A stretch of 64,000 bases of DNA, taken from NCBI RefSeq assembly GCF_006539285.1, contig NZ_BJMS01000002.1, forward strand, positions 1 to 64,000. Direction: 5' to 3'. Numbering within the stretch: position 1 is the stretch's first letter; every line of letters starts with the position of its first letter. Below the pieces are notes generated by a model. It had not been told where the DNA came from and searched no databases. It saw nothing but the letters and a program-made list of their open reading frames with translations. The DNA is from Sporolactobacillus inulinus (lineage in GTDB: Bacteria > Bacillota > Bacilli > Bacillales > Sporolactobacillaceae). This document shows positions 1 to 8,248 of the stretch, one piece after another. Made by a program: the position numbers and the translations under genes.

Positions 1-165
1 CTAACTTTCTTATCCTGTTAGAAAACTTGGCTTTGCCAAGCCTCTGGCAAAGGCAAAGTCTTCGTTGCGACTGCCTAGTGTTCGGTGAGCCGCAGGACGC
101 GGCGTTCTATCGAACCACGTACACTTCCTTATTTTTTGTACTGTCTTCCCAGTGCGAGATAAGAT
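1..165. other. Intergenic end of window with nested hairpins
   Basis: No coding region is supported here. Bases 28-42 form a perfect hairpin (CTTGGC, TTT, GCCAAG). Bases 33-54 can instead pair as CTTTGCC with GGCAAAG around an 8-nt loop, so the two hairpins exclude each other. Around 91-102 there is a CGCAGGACGCGG block, which also occurs in diverged form in the intergenic repeats near 27338 and 45211. No T-run follows the hairpins on the minus strand, so a phoR terminator is not clear. Confidence 0.4.
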
Positions 166-1887
166 TCAGCCGGCATTCGGTTGCGGCTGCACTGAATTTT
201 TCTTAAAGGTGATCGTAAAGGAAGATCCGTGTCCGGGTTCACTTTCAACATGGATGCGTCCTTCATGCGCTTCAACTAAATGCTTGACGATCGCTAAGCC
301 TAATCCAGTACCGCCTGAATCCCTGCTGCGCGCCTTGTCAATCCTGTAAAAGCGTTCAAAAATGCGTGGAATTTTGTCTTTTTCAATACCGATGCCGGTA
401 TCGGTAATAACAACATCTACCTCGTCTTCTCGTTCATGGATTGAGATTGAAACCTTGCCGCCCTCCGGTGTGTAGGCGATCGCATTCGTGATCAAATTAA
501 TCATGATTTGGCGAATTCGGAACGCATCTCCGTCAATGATTCCCTCGTCCCCCGGTTCAAATCTCAGATCAATCGTTTTTTCTTTCGCTCTTTCCTTGAA
601 AATAAGCAGTACACTTTCAATCAGCTGCTTAAGCGACAGTTTGGCGAATTCAAGATTAAAGTGCTCGCGTTCAATTTTGGACAGTTCAAGCAAATCCTTA
701 ATGAGGCTTTGCAAACGTTGCCCTTCATGAAGCATAATGTGCAGGAACTGATCCTCAAGTTCCTTATCTTCACGAGCGCCATCAAGAAGCGTCTCGATAA
801 AACCAATTAAAGAGGTTACCGGCGTTTTCAGCTCATGCGACACATTCGCGACAAAATCTTTACGCATTTTCTCCAATTTTTTGATTGTCGTTATATCGTG
901 AAATACGACAACAATGCCTCTGACCTTGTTGTGTTTATTTAGAATGGGGGCACAAGAAACATCATAGTATTTGCGTTCGATCCCCACATTCAGCTGCAGT
1001 TGACGAGCGAGCGTCGCTTTTGTGGTATAAACCTCGTCAATCATATGCTTCACGCTGTCATAAGTAATCACTTCATGATAGTCAGCAAGTTCCCAGTAAC
1101 TGGCATTCGTTTGAAAGGAATCTTTAAACGTTTGGTTCACATAGTTGATTCTGCCGACACCATCAATGAGGATCAAGCCATTTCCGATATTTTCTGTTAA
1201 GGTTGCCATGCTGGCCCGCTGACGATTATACGAATGCTTGAGATCGTGAATTGACTCTGAAATCCGGTTCATCGCGAGATTCAAATGCAGGATACTCTCT
1301 CGTTTCACTCGATCGGGAGCGATCATATTATAAGAGCCTTCTAATAGATTCTCCGCCATTCGTGTCGCAAAGCGAATCGGTCGGACATACGTGCGTACGA
1401 GATAGTCACGATAAAGAAGCAAAGCAACCCCTGCAGCGACAAAGAAACAATAGAGAAGGTTAAGTCCGACAATCGACGACTTGTTCCCGATCAGTTTCAG
1501 ATAGCCGGCCTGAGCGTGGGTGCTTGGCAGCTGCTTTATGTACGCTAAAGAATGCTCTGATACGACCAACTGCTTTGTCCCTTCAAGCATTCTTTGTTCC
1601 TCATTTTTTGTGGAAAACACGAGCTGTCGTTTCTTATCATAGACTGAAATCTGCATCTTTTGTTCTTTAGCAAACTGAACAAGCATGTTTTTCGTCGTGC
1701 TGGTCTGGATTGATTCATCTTGGCTTACCAAAGTCGCAATCCACTGCGCTCGTGATTCCATGGTCCGCCGATCATTATGCAGCATCGTCACGTCAACGAC
1801 CTCATTTGTGACAAAAACGATAAAAAACAAACCTGTGAGTGCAAAAGCCCATCGCAATAGAGTTCTTATCTCAAACCTTTGGCTCAT
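166..1887 (-). CDS. phoR: Phosphate-starvation sensor histidine kinase PhoR
   Basis: Membrane sensor kinase that phosphorylates PhoP when phosphate is scarce. With the ATG at 1887 it has 573 residues. It shows a first membrane helix at about 13-33, an extracytoplasmic sensor loop, a second helix at about 142-161, a HAMP-like linker and a PAS region at about 230-335. The HisKA H-box has the phospho-acceptor His at about 351 (NVSHELKTP). The ATPase N-box is at about 464, DTGIGI at about 496 and GGTGLGL at about 525. A GTG 21 bases further upstream is in frame, but the ATG gives the usual short overlap (17 bp) with phoP. Order and overlap match the B. subtilis phoPR pair. Confidence 0.95.
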   Translation of the reverse strand: MSQRFEIRTLLRWAFALTGLFFIVFVTNEVVDVTMLHNDRRTMESRAQWIATLVSQDESIQTSTTKNMLVQFAKEQKMQISVYDKKRQLVFSTKNEEQRMLEGTKQLVVSEHSLAYIKQLPSTHAQAGYLKLIGNKSSIVGLNLLYCFFVAAGVALLLYRDYLVRTYVRPIRFATRMAENLLEGSYNMIAPDRVKRESILHLNLAMNRISESIHDLKHSYNRQRASMATLTENIGNGLILIDGVGRINYVNQTFKDSFQTNASYWELADYHEVITYDSVKHMIDEVYTTKATLARQLQLNVGIERKYYDVSCAPILNKHNKVRGIVVVFHDITTIKKLEKMRKDFVANVSHELKTPVTSLIGFIETLLDGAREDKELEDQFLHIMLHEGQRLQSLIKDLLELSKIEREHFNLEFAKLSLKQLIESVLLIFKERAKEKTIDLRFEPGDEGIIDGDAFRIRQIMINLITNAIAYTPEGGKVSISIHEREDEVDVVITDTGIGIEKDKIPRIFERFYRIDKARSRDSGGTGLGLAIVKHLVEAHEGRIHVESEPGHGSSFTITFKKNSVQPQPNAG

Positions 1888-2566
1888 CAAGTTTATACCC
1901 CAGACCACGCACCGTTTTTATATAGAGCGGCTTACGCGTGACGTCTTCAATCTTGTCTCGGAGATGGCTGACATGAACGTCAACAATCCGTGTATCGCCG
2001 GCAAAATCGTAATTCCACACAGCATTGAGCAATTGTTCGCGCGTAAGTACGCGTCCTTTGTGTTTCATCATGTAAACAAGCAGTTCGAATTCTTTCGGTG
2101 TTAAAACCATTTCCTCATCTTTAAACTGCGCCTCAAAGTTATTCGGATAAACCTTCAAGTCGCCAATCACGAGCACATCGCTATGTTCCCGTTGGCCAAT
2201 TTCGGTTCTTCTTAAGATCGCTTTAACTCGAGCAACGACTTCACGCGGACTGAATGGCTTCGTCATATAATCATCAGCGCCTAGTTCTAGCCCAAGTATT
2301 TTATCAAATTCATCGTCCTTAGCCGTCAACATCAGAATCGGAACATAATTCCTCTCTTGTCGAAGTTGTTTGCATACATCCATGCCGTCCATTTCAGGAA
2401 GCATGAGATCCAGAACAACCAAATCCGGTTGCCCCTCTTGAGCAAGCTTCAACGCATCAGCACCGTTCGTTGCCGTCTGGACATCAAACCCGGCTTTTTT
2501 CAAGTTAAATGAGAGTAGAGTAACAATCGATACTTCGTCATCAACAACCAGTATTTTCTTTGCCAA
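1871..2566 (-). CDS. phoP: Phosphate response regulator PhoP (OmpR family)
   Basis: DNA-binding response regulator that activates phosphate-starvation genes by binding tandem Pho boxes. The receiver domain has the acidic pocket at D9/D10, phospho-acceptor D53 and a conserved Lys near 102 (MTKPFSP). A winged-helix OmpR/PhoB DNA-binding domain fills the last 100 residues. I chose the TTG at 2566 as start: it is 6-7 nt after AAGGAGTG and gives MAKKILVVDD, matching the family's N-terminus. The ATG 18 bases upstream has no usable ribosome-binding site. The gene follows pstB after 71 bp, so readthrough from the Pho-box promoter in front of pstS would give positive autoregulation. Confidence 0.95.
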   Translation of the reverse strand: MAKKILVVDDEVSIVTLLSFNLKKAGFDVQTATNGADALKLAQEGQPDLVVLDLMLPEMDGMDVCKQLRQERNYVPILMLTAKDDEFDKILGLELGADDYMTKPFSPREVVARVKAILRRTEIGQREHSDVLVIGDLKVYPNNFEAQFKDEEMVLTPKEFELLVYMMKHKGRVLTREQLLNAVWNYDFAGDTRIVDVHVSHLRDKIEDVTRKPLYIKTVRGLGYKLDEPKV

Positions 2567-2637
2567 ACCGATCACTCCTTGCATCTCTTCTTATCATATC
2601 AATTTTGAATCAAAGATACAGCAATGAGTTGACGGAA

Positions 2638-3450
2638 TTAACCAAACCGTCCCGAAATATAATCAGCCGTGCTCTTTTTCTCTGGAGTCGTAAACAAGGT
2701 CTTTGTTGTACCGAATTCGACCAGTTCGCCCTGATAGAAAAATGCAGTGTAATCAGCGATACGGGCTGCCTGCTGCATGTTGTGTGTCACAATAACGATC
2801 GTGTAACTAGTTTTCAATTCGAGCAGAAGTTCTTCAATCTTGGCACTTGACACCGGATCAAGAGCAGATGTTGGTTCATCGAGTAGAATCACATCCGGTT
2901 TCAACGCTAATGCGCGTGCGATACAGAGACGCTGCTGCTGACCACCGGATAAGCTTGTTGCTGAACGATCCAAACGATCTTTAACCTCGTCCCACAGCCC
3001 AACCTGTTTTAAGCAATCTTCCGTGACTTGTTTCAATACTTTTTTGCTGCGCACACCTGCAAAACGGAGCGGCAGTTGAATATTTTCACTAATTGATTTT
3101 GGAAATGGGTTCGGCTGTTGGAAGACCATGCCAATTTCCTTGCGAAGTTGAACAACATCCACCTTAGGATTAAGAATATTAACCGCTTTATAGCTGATCG
3201 TTCCTTCGCATCGCGCGCTTGGAATTAAGTCATTCATTCGATTAATGGTGCGCAAAAAAGTTGATTTTCCACATCCGGATGGTCCGATCAATGCGGTAAT
3301 CGACTTCTCGTGAATCGGAATCGTAACGTCTTTAACTGCATGGTTTTCGCCATAAAAAATATTCACATGCTCAACACTTAGTTGAACGGGACGCTTTTGG
3401 GTCACTGTATTATTTGCAAATGAAACAATGTTGTTTTTCATTTCAATCAT
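2638..3450 (-). CDS. pstB: Phosphate ABC transporter ATP-binding protein PstB
   Basis: ATPase of the high-affinity phosphate importer PstSCAB, acting at the inner face of the membrane. It shows Walker A (GPSGCGKST), Q-loop (FQQPNPFP), ABC signature (LSGGQQQR), Walker B ([11 protein letters not shown]) and the switch His (VTHN). The ATG at 3450 is preceded by GGGAGGA with 7-nt spacing and gives 270 residues; the GTG at 3465 lies inside that ribosome-binding site and is rejected. Only one pstB is present, whereas B. subtilis has two in tandem. No phoU follows. Confidence 0.95.
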   Translation of the reverse strand: MIEMKNNIVSFANNTVTQKRPVQLSVEHVNIFYGENHAVKDVTIPIHEKSITALIGPSGCGKSTFLRTINRMNDLIPSARCEGTISYKAVNILNPKVDVVQLRKEIGMVFQQPNPFPKSISENIQLPLRFAGVRSKKVLKQVTEDCLKQVGLWDEVKDRLDRSATSLSGGQQQRLCIARALALKPDVILLDEPTSALDPVSSAKIEELLLELKTSYTIVIVTHNMQQAARIADYTAFFYQGELVEFGTTKTLFTTPEKKSTADYISGRFG

Positions 3451-3465
3451 TATGATTCCTCCCAC

Positions 3466-4350
3466 TTATTTCCCAGAAAATTTTTGATTAATGATTTTCC
3501 CAAGCATACGTGCAAACAGATTGAAAATAAGCACGCAGATAACAAGTACTGCAGCAGAACCATTCGCAATCGTATCCACATCAGGCATAATTCCACCGGT
3601 ATTGACGGACCAGATGTGTACCGAAAGTGTTTCGGCAGATCGGAAGAGATTAAGCGGCGAATTGGGTGCGAGTGGATTCCAGTTTCCAAAATTGAGATCC
3701 GGTGTTGATAACCCGGCCGTAAATAGAAGTGCCGCCGACTCACCGAATACACGCCCTGCTGAAAGAATAATTCCTGTAAGAATGCTTGGAAACGCTGCAG
3801 GCAAGAGGATCGTTTTAATTGTATGCCAATGCGTCATCCCAAGAGCGAGCCCACCTTCCTTCTGATGTCTCGGCAATGCACGGAAACCATCTTCGGTTAC
3901 GCGGACGATGACCGGCAAGTTAAAGACTGTAAGTGCAAGCGCTCCTGAAAGAACCGAATACTTAAAGCCAAAATAATTAACGAATAAAAGCAAACCGAAC
4001 ATACCAACCACGATCGAAGGAAGCGAAGCGAGCACCTCAACGCATGTGCGTATAAATGAGGTAACTTTTCCTGGTTTCGCATATTCAGCCAAATAAATAC
4101 CGCCACAAACACCAATTGGAACCGTAAGCAGCATGGTAATGAACAAGACATAGAAAGAGTTCCAAAGCTGGTCCTTTATCCCTCCACCAGGCATAAAGGG
4201 ACTGGCACTCGTTGTGAGAAAATGCCATGAAATGCTTGATAGACCTTTCACTAAAATGTAACCAAGCATTGAAATCAGTATCGTAGCCATAGCCGCAGCA
4301 CAAAGAACAATGACTGATAGGGCAATACGATTCGTTACTTTACTGTTCAT
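3466..4350 (-). CDS. pstA: Phosphate ABC transporter permease PstA
   Basis: One of two membrane permeases of the Pst phosphate importer. The 294-residue protein has an N-terminal membrane helix at about 10-35, a periplasmic-side loop, and a five-helix MetI-like permease core from about residue 65. The coupling-helix EAA region (GLALGMTHWHTIKTILLP) is at about 168-185. It overlaps pstC by 4 bases (ATGA), which suggests translational coupling, and pstB starts 15 bases after its stop. Confidence 0.95.
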   Translation of the reverse strand: MNSKVTNRIALSVIVLCAAAMATILISMLGYILVKGLSSISWHFLTTSASPFMPGGGIKDQLWNSFYVLFITMLLTVPIGVCGGIYLAEYAKPGKVTSFIRTCVEVLASLPSIVVGMFGLLLFVNYFGFKYSVLSGALALTVFNLPVIVRVTEDGFRALPRHQKEGGLALGMTHWHTIKTILLPAAFPSILTGIILSAGRVFGESAALLFTAGLSTPDLNFGNWNPLAPNSPLNLFRSAETLSVHIWSVNTGGIMPDVDTIANGSAAVLVICVLIFNLFARMLGKIINQKFSGK

Positions 4351-5315
4351 CGTACTTCACCCCTTTTTGCTAAGTAACGGACAATAACAATAAACACATA
4401 GGAAATCAGTAACAAAATAAGTCCGAGAGACCAAAGAACATCGTTGAGCACACTGCCTGTTGTTGTGTGTCCCATACTTAAAGTAATGATCGTTGTCAAT
4501 GTTGCTGCCGGATCAAGAATTGAGCCTGGAAGATTTCGCGCATTGCCAATCACCATCTGAACGGCCAGCGCTTCTCCAAACGCCCGCGACATGCCTAAGA
4601 CAATCGCAGTAATCAAGCTCGAACCCGAGGCTGGAATGACGACACGCCATATCGTCTGCCATTTCGTTGCGCCAATGGCATAGGAGGCCTGCCGCAGCGA
4701 ATCGGGAACAGCGCGAATGCTGTCTGCAGCAATACTCGCGACTGTTGGCAAAATCATAACGCCGACAACAATAGCGCCGGTAATCAAGTTAAATCCCGAT
4801 CCTCCAAAATGTTGCCGCATGAATGGAGCAACGATCGATAAACCGATCAAACCATAAACAACCGACGGAATGCCTACCAAAATTTCAATCACCGGCTGCA
4901 TTATTTTTGTGCCCCATTTTTGAGCAATTTCAGCCATGAAGATTGCAGTTCCAATTGCAATCGGTGTTGCAATTAAAGCAGCCAGAAAGGTTACTGCCAG
5001 CGAACCGAAAATAAACGGAAACGCACCGAACGAGGGGTTATTCGCGCGATCCGGATACCATTCCGTGCCGGTAATAAACGTCCAAAAGTTAAGGTGATCA
5101 ACAACGAATGAGCGAAGTCCCTGCAGGGTTAAGAACAAAGTGATGGCCGTGACCGCAATAATCATTAATAGCGCGCTGCAGTAGATCAGCGCCTTTCCTC
5201 GACTTTCGCTTCTGCGATCAGTTAGACGGGCAAAAAAACTTTTCTCATTAATCAACGGTGATCTTCCGCTCCCTAATGCAGATCCAGCATTCGAAGTCGT
5301 TCTATTCTTAATCAT
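4347..5315 (-). CDS. pstC: Phosphate ABC transporter permease PstC
   Basis: Partner permease of PstA in the phosphate importer. It has a long hydrophilic N-terminus of about 45 residues, then a first helix (ALLMIIAVTAITLFL) and the MetI-like core with the EAA loop (ASYAIGATKWQTIWRVVIP). The start is taken at the ATG at 5315, 5 nt after GAGGTG; a GTG at 5321 is an in-frame alternative two codons longer. It is separated from pstS by about 125 bp containing a strong hairpin, unlike the tightly packed pstC-pstA-pstB that follow. Confidence 0.93.
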   Translation of the reverse strand: MIKNRTTSNAGSALGSGRSPLINEKSFFARLTDRRSESRGKALIYCSALLMIIAVTAITLFLTLQGLRSFVVDHLNFWTFITGTEWYPDRANNPSFGAFPFIFGSLAVTFLAALIATPIAIGTAIFMAEIAQKWGTKIMQPVIEILVGIPSVVYGLIGLSIVAPFMRQHFGGSGFNLITGAIVVGVMILPTVASIAADSIRAVPDSLRQASYAIGATKWQTIWRVVIPASGSSLITAIVLGMSRAFGEALAVQMVIGNARNLPGSILDPAATLTTIITLSMGHTTTGSVLNDVLWSLGLILLLISYVFIVIVRYLAKRGEVR

Positions 5316-5355
5316 TTTCACACCTCATTTGCATAGTGTCCGAACGCCCATATGA

Positions 5356-5392
5356 CGGCAAGCGGGTACGTTAGCCGTTCCCGCTTAAGCCG
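5356..5392 (-). promoter_or_regulatory. Hairpin between pstS and pstC
   Basis: An inverted repeat CGGCAAGCGGG (5356-5366) and CCCGCTTAAGCCG (5380-5392) forms a long GC-rich stem with a 2-nt bulge and a 13-nt loop. No T-run follows in the direction of transcription, so it looks more like a message-processing or stabilising hairpin than a full terminator. Such elements let the binding protein be made in excess over the membrane subunits; that role is inferred from position. Confidence 0.55.
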
Positions 5393-5439
5393 CCATTGGA
5401 CTAATCTTTATTCACTTAACCTGACATCAGGAAAAGTCA

Positions 5440-6366
5440 TCATTTATCGGTTTGTTTTCCTGTCGCATCACGTTCAACTTTCATGTCTTTAACCGACAAG
5501 TAACCTTGTGCCGGTACATCTTTGGTTTGCACATCATCACTCATCATGAAGTCCAGGAATGCTTTAGCAAGTTTTGAAGGTTCACCTTTCGTATACATGT
5601 GTTCATAAGCCCATACAGGGAATTCACCGCTTGCAACGTTAGCGTCTGAAGCTTCCACACCGTCAATAGAGAGTTTAACAACAGAATCATCATTAGCGGT
5701 GAAGTAAGACAAAGCCATGTAACCAATTGCTCCAGGTGTATCAGCAACAATTTTCTTTACCGTATTGGTTGAATCTTGAGTAATTCCTTCTGCCGGAGTT
5801 TTGTTATCAAGAGCAAATTGATCAAATGTTGCGCGCGTGCCCGAACCATCCGGACGATTTACAAGCGTAATTTTTTGATTCTTGCCGCCAACTTCTTTCC
5901 AGTTCTTCACTTTGCCTGTGAAAACGTCTTGAAGGTCTTTCTTAGAAAGGTTTTTAACGCCCACTTTAGGGTTAACCGCTGCCGTCATGCCGACAACCGC
6001 AACTTTATAATCTTTAAGTGCTTTTGCGTCAACGTTTGACTTGCTTTCTGCGAAAACGTCGGACATGCCGATATCAAAGTTTCCAGCTTGTGTTTCGCTC
6101 AGCCCGGTACCGCTGCCGCCGCCCTGTACTTCGATCTGTACATCAGGATTCTTTTCCATGAATTCCTTTGCTGCCTGTGCCGCCAGCGGCTGGAGCGCTG
6201 TTGATCCGCCAATCGTCAGTTTTCCGGACAATGCAGCAGAGGAGCTGGATTCAGATTTTGAAGCGTCGCTACTGCTACCTGACGAGCTGTTTCCGCAGCC
6301 GCTCAATACGAGCGTTAATGAAAGGATGAAAACCAATCCAATCGCAAGCAAGTTTTTCTTTTTCAT
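5440..6366 (-). CDS. pstS: Phosphate-binding lipoprotein PstS
   Basis: Extracellular lipoprotein that captures phosphate and delivers it to PstCAB. The signal peptide runs MKKKNLLAIGLV... to a lipobox LSGC with the lipidated Cys at 24. A Ser/Gly/Ala-rich linker follows, then the phosphate-binding fold. Typical PstS binding segments are visible (GGSTALQP, GGGSGTGLSE, RPDGSGTRATF, SYFT). At 308 residues it is of normal size. It is the first gene of pstSCAB-phoPR, preceded by AGGGGG about 9 nt before the ATG and by a strong Pho box. Confidence 0.96.
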   Translation of the reverse strand: MKKKNLLAIGLVFILSLTLVLSGCGNSSSGSSSDASKSESSSSAALSGKLTIGGSTALQPLAAQAAKEFMEKNPDVQIEVQGGGSGTGLSETQAGNFDIGMSDVFAESKSNVDAKALKDYKVAVVGMTAAVNPKVGVKNLSKKDLQDVFTGKVKNWKEVGGKNQKITLVNRPDGSGTRATFDQFALDNKTPAEGITQDSTNTVKKIVADTPGAIGYMALSYFTANDDSVVKLSIDGVEASDANVASGEFPVWAYEHMYTKGEPSKLAKAFLDFMMSDDVQTKDVPAQGYLSVKDMKVERDATGKQTDK

Positions 6367-6409
6367 TAGACTATTTCCCCCTCAGAATGTTGAGTCACCT
6401 TATTGCACT

Positions 6410-6467
6410 ATCTATATTAAGGCTTGACTTTTAAACGGGTATAAACGAATTGTAAAGGTTTTGTAAA
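6410..6467 (-). promoter_or_regulatory. Pho box and promoter of pstS
   Basis: On the minus strand four hexamers repeat with an exact 11-bp period: TTTACA (6462-6467), TTTACA (6451-6456), TTTATA (6440-6445) and TTAAAA (6429-6434). This is the textbook PhoP operator of Bacillus (TT[A/T/C]ACA direct repeats with 5-bp gaps). A -10-like TATAGAT lies at 6410-6416, and no good -35 is needed at such activated promoters. The site points at pstS, whose ATG is at 6366, so PhoP probably activates the whole pst-pho block. Confidence 0.9.
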
Positions 6468-6548
6468 GACGAATTGTGTCGATCGTTGCATCTACCCATA
6501 GAATGGACACAACGGGCTCAATCATGCATTAATAAAATGAGAAAATCT

Positions 6549-6734
6549 GGGCAAAAAGCGCCCGGTCCTTACTTCTGCCTTCCATTCATTCAGGCTTTGA
6601 TTCATTACCTTGTACACGAACGACACTCCAGCTGCTCGCTGGCACGCATCAACAACACGTGATCCCGCAGGCGCCAGAGCACCTCAGCTTTGATCCTTGG
6701 CCAAGACACTGCTCTATTGGTTTGAAGAAGGGGC
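6549..6734 (+). repeat. Intergenic mosaic repeat, copy A (long)
   Basis: About 186 bp matching the reverse complement of 58761-58905 along its length. It starts with a GGGCAAAAAGCGCCC hairpin followed by GGTCCTTA. It contains CCAGC-TGCTC-GCTGG (6628-6642) and CGCAGGCGCCAGAGC (about 6677-6691), and ends TTGGCCAAGACACTG...TATTGGTTTGAAGA. Relative to the other copy it has about 28 extra bases near 6580-6610. No open reading frame is supported inside it. Confidence 0.8.
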
Positions 6735-6761
6735 TAAATCATAAATTTTCTTTACCTGTTA

Positions 6762-6811
6762 AAAAACGAAAAGAGTCTTAAAGCGAATGCTTTAAGACTC
6801 TTTTCGTTTTT
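6762..6811. terminator. Terminator downstream of icd
   Basis: A perfect 23-bp inverted repeat (arms 6762-6784 and 6789-6811) with a 4-nt GAAT loop. The arms carry A5 and T5 at their outer ends, so it can work in both directions. It lies 100 bp past the icd stop on the minus strand. Confidence 0.93.
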
Positions 6812-6911
6812 CATGCGTGGGTGCTGCATTTTCATGCAAAAATTTTTATGCACGAGTAGGCAAGAGTGTACTTATGAACGCCGTCATTGATCTGGTAATG
6901 AAGGTGTTAAA

Positions 6912-8180
6912 TCAAAGATTTTGGATCAGTGCATCAGCAAATTCCGAGCATTTAACTTCCGTTGCATCGTCCATCAATTGTGCAAAATCAAAGGTCACGA
7001 TCTTGCTGGCAATGGTTCGTTCAATCGCCTTCATAATTGCTTTTGCCGGTTCGTACCACTTCAGATGTTCAAGCATAAGCACTGCAGAAAGAAGAAGGGA
7101 CGATGGATTGACCTTATCCAGCCCTGCAAAGGTCGGCGCGGTTCCATGCGTTGCTTCAAAAAGAGCGGTACCCGTCTCAAAATTGATGTTTGCTCCCGGT
7201 GCAATGCCGATCCCGCCAACCTGCGCCGCCAGTGCATCGGATATATAGTCACCGTTTAGATTCAATGTAGCAACGACATCGAAGTCTTCCGGACGAATCA
7301 GAATCTGCTGCAAGAAGTTGTCGGCAATCGCATCCTTAACGAGCACACGGCCATCCTGCAATGCCGCAGTCAATTCCTGGTCTGCAGCTGCTTTCCCTTG
7401 TTTTTTCGTAAGGGACTCATAGTGACGCCACGTAAACGTTTGATCCGGGAATTCACGCTCGGCCAATGCGTAGCCCCAGTTCTTAAAAGCTCCCTCGGTG
7501 AATTTCATAATGTTGCCTTTGTGCACAAGCGTCACACTTTTCCTATTTTCACGAATGGCGTAGCGAATGGCTGCGCGAACCAGCCGTTCCGTCCCTTCCT
7601 TTGAAACCGGCTTAATTCCAATTCCAGAGGTTTCGGGAAAACGAATCTTTTGCACATTCATTTCTTCTTGCAGAAAACGAATCAGCTTTTCGGCATCAGA
7701 TGATTCTGCCGGAAACTCAATGCCTGCATAAATGTCTTCCGTATTCTCGCGAAAAATAACCATGTCAACCTTTTCCGGATGCTTGAGCGGTGATGGAACG
7801 CCTTCAAAATAACGAACCGGTCTCAGACAGGTAAATAAATCGAGCTGCTGGCGTAGCGCGACATTAAGCGAACGAATGCCGCCGCCTACTGGTGTCGTGA
7901 GTGGTCCTTTAATGGCGACTACATAGGTTCGGATTGCATCAACCGTTTCTTTTGGTAGCCATTCTCCTGTCCGGTCAAACGCCTTCTGACCAGCAAATAC
8001 TTCCTTCCAAACAATACTTTTCTTACCTTGATATGCCTTTTGAACCGCTGCATTAAGAACACGTGAAGCTGCTTGCCACACTTCCGGTCCAATTCCGTCT
8101 CCTTCAATTAAGGGGATAATCGGATGATCGGGAACGACTAGGCTGCGTTGATCTACTTTAATTTGTTGTCCTTGTGTCAT
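6912..8180 (-). CDS. icd: Isocitrate dehydrogenase
   Basis: Oxidative decarboxylation of isocitrate to 2-oxoglutarate in the TCA branch. The ATG at 8180 follows GGAGG by 10 nt and gives 422 residues, the size of B. subtilis Icd. The substrate loop is present ([17 protein letters not shown]), as are the Tyr/Lys catalytic regions and [18 protein letters not shown]. The coenzyme pocket is unusual: the positions equivalent to E. coli K344, Y345, Y391 and R395 are T350, F351, F397 and Q401. The two positive charges that hold the NADP 2'-phosphate are therefore missing, and NAD may be the real coenzyme. It follows citZ; mdh, the usual next gene, is absent. Confidence 0.95.
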   Translation of the reverse strand: MTQGQQIKVDQRSLVVPDHPIIPLIEGDGIGPEVWQAASRVLNAAVQKAYQGKKSIVWKEVFAGQKAFDRTGEWLPKETVDAIRTYVVAIKGPLTTPVGGGIRSLNVALRQQLDLFTCLRPVRYFEGVPSPLKHPEKVDMVIFRENTEDIYAGIEFPAESSDAEKLIRFLQEEMNVQKIRFPETSGIGIKPVSKEGTERLVRAAIRYAIRENRKSVTLVHKGNIMKFTEGAFKNWGYALAEREFPDQTFTWRHYESLTKKQGKAAADQELTAALQDGRVLVKDAIADNFLQQILIRPEDFDVVATLNLNGDYISDALAAQVGGIGIAPGANINFETGTALFEATHGTAPTFAGLDKVNPSSLLLSAVLMLEHLKWYEPAKAIMKAIERTIASKIVTFDFAQLMDDATEVKCSEFADALIQNL

Positions 8181-8248
8181 CAATTTCTGTCCTCCATACC
8201 TGTTTTTCTGATCCGATTTACAGTTCATTCACTCAGTCAACTCCCGTT

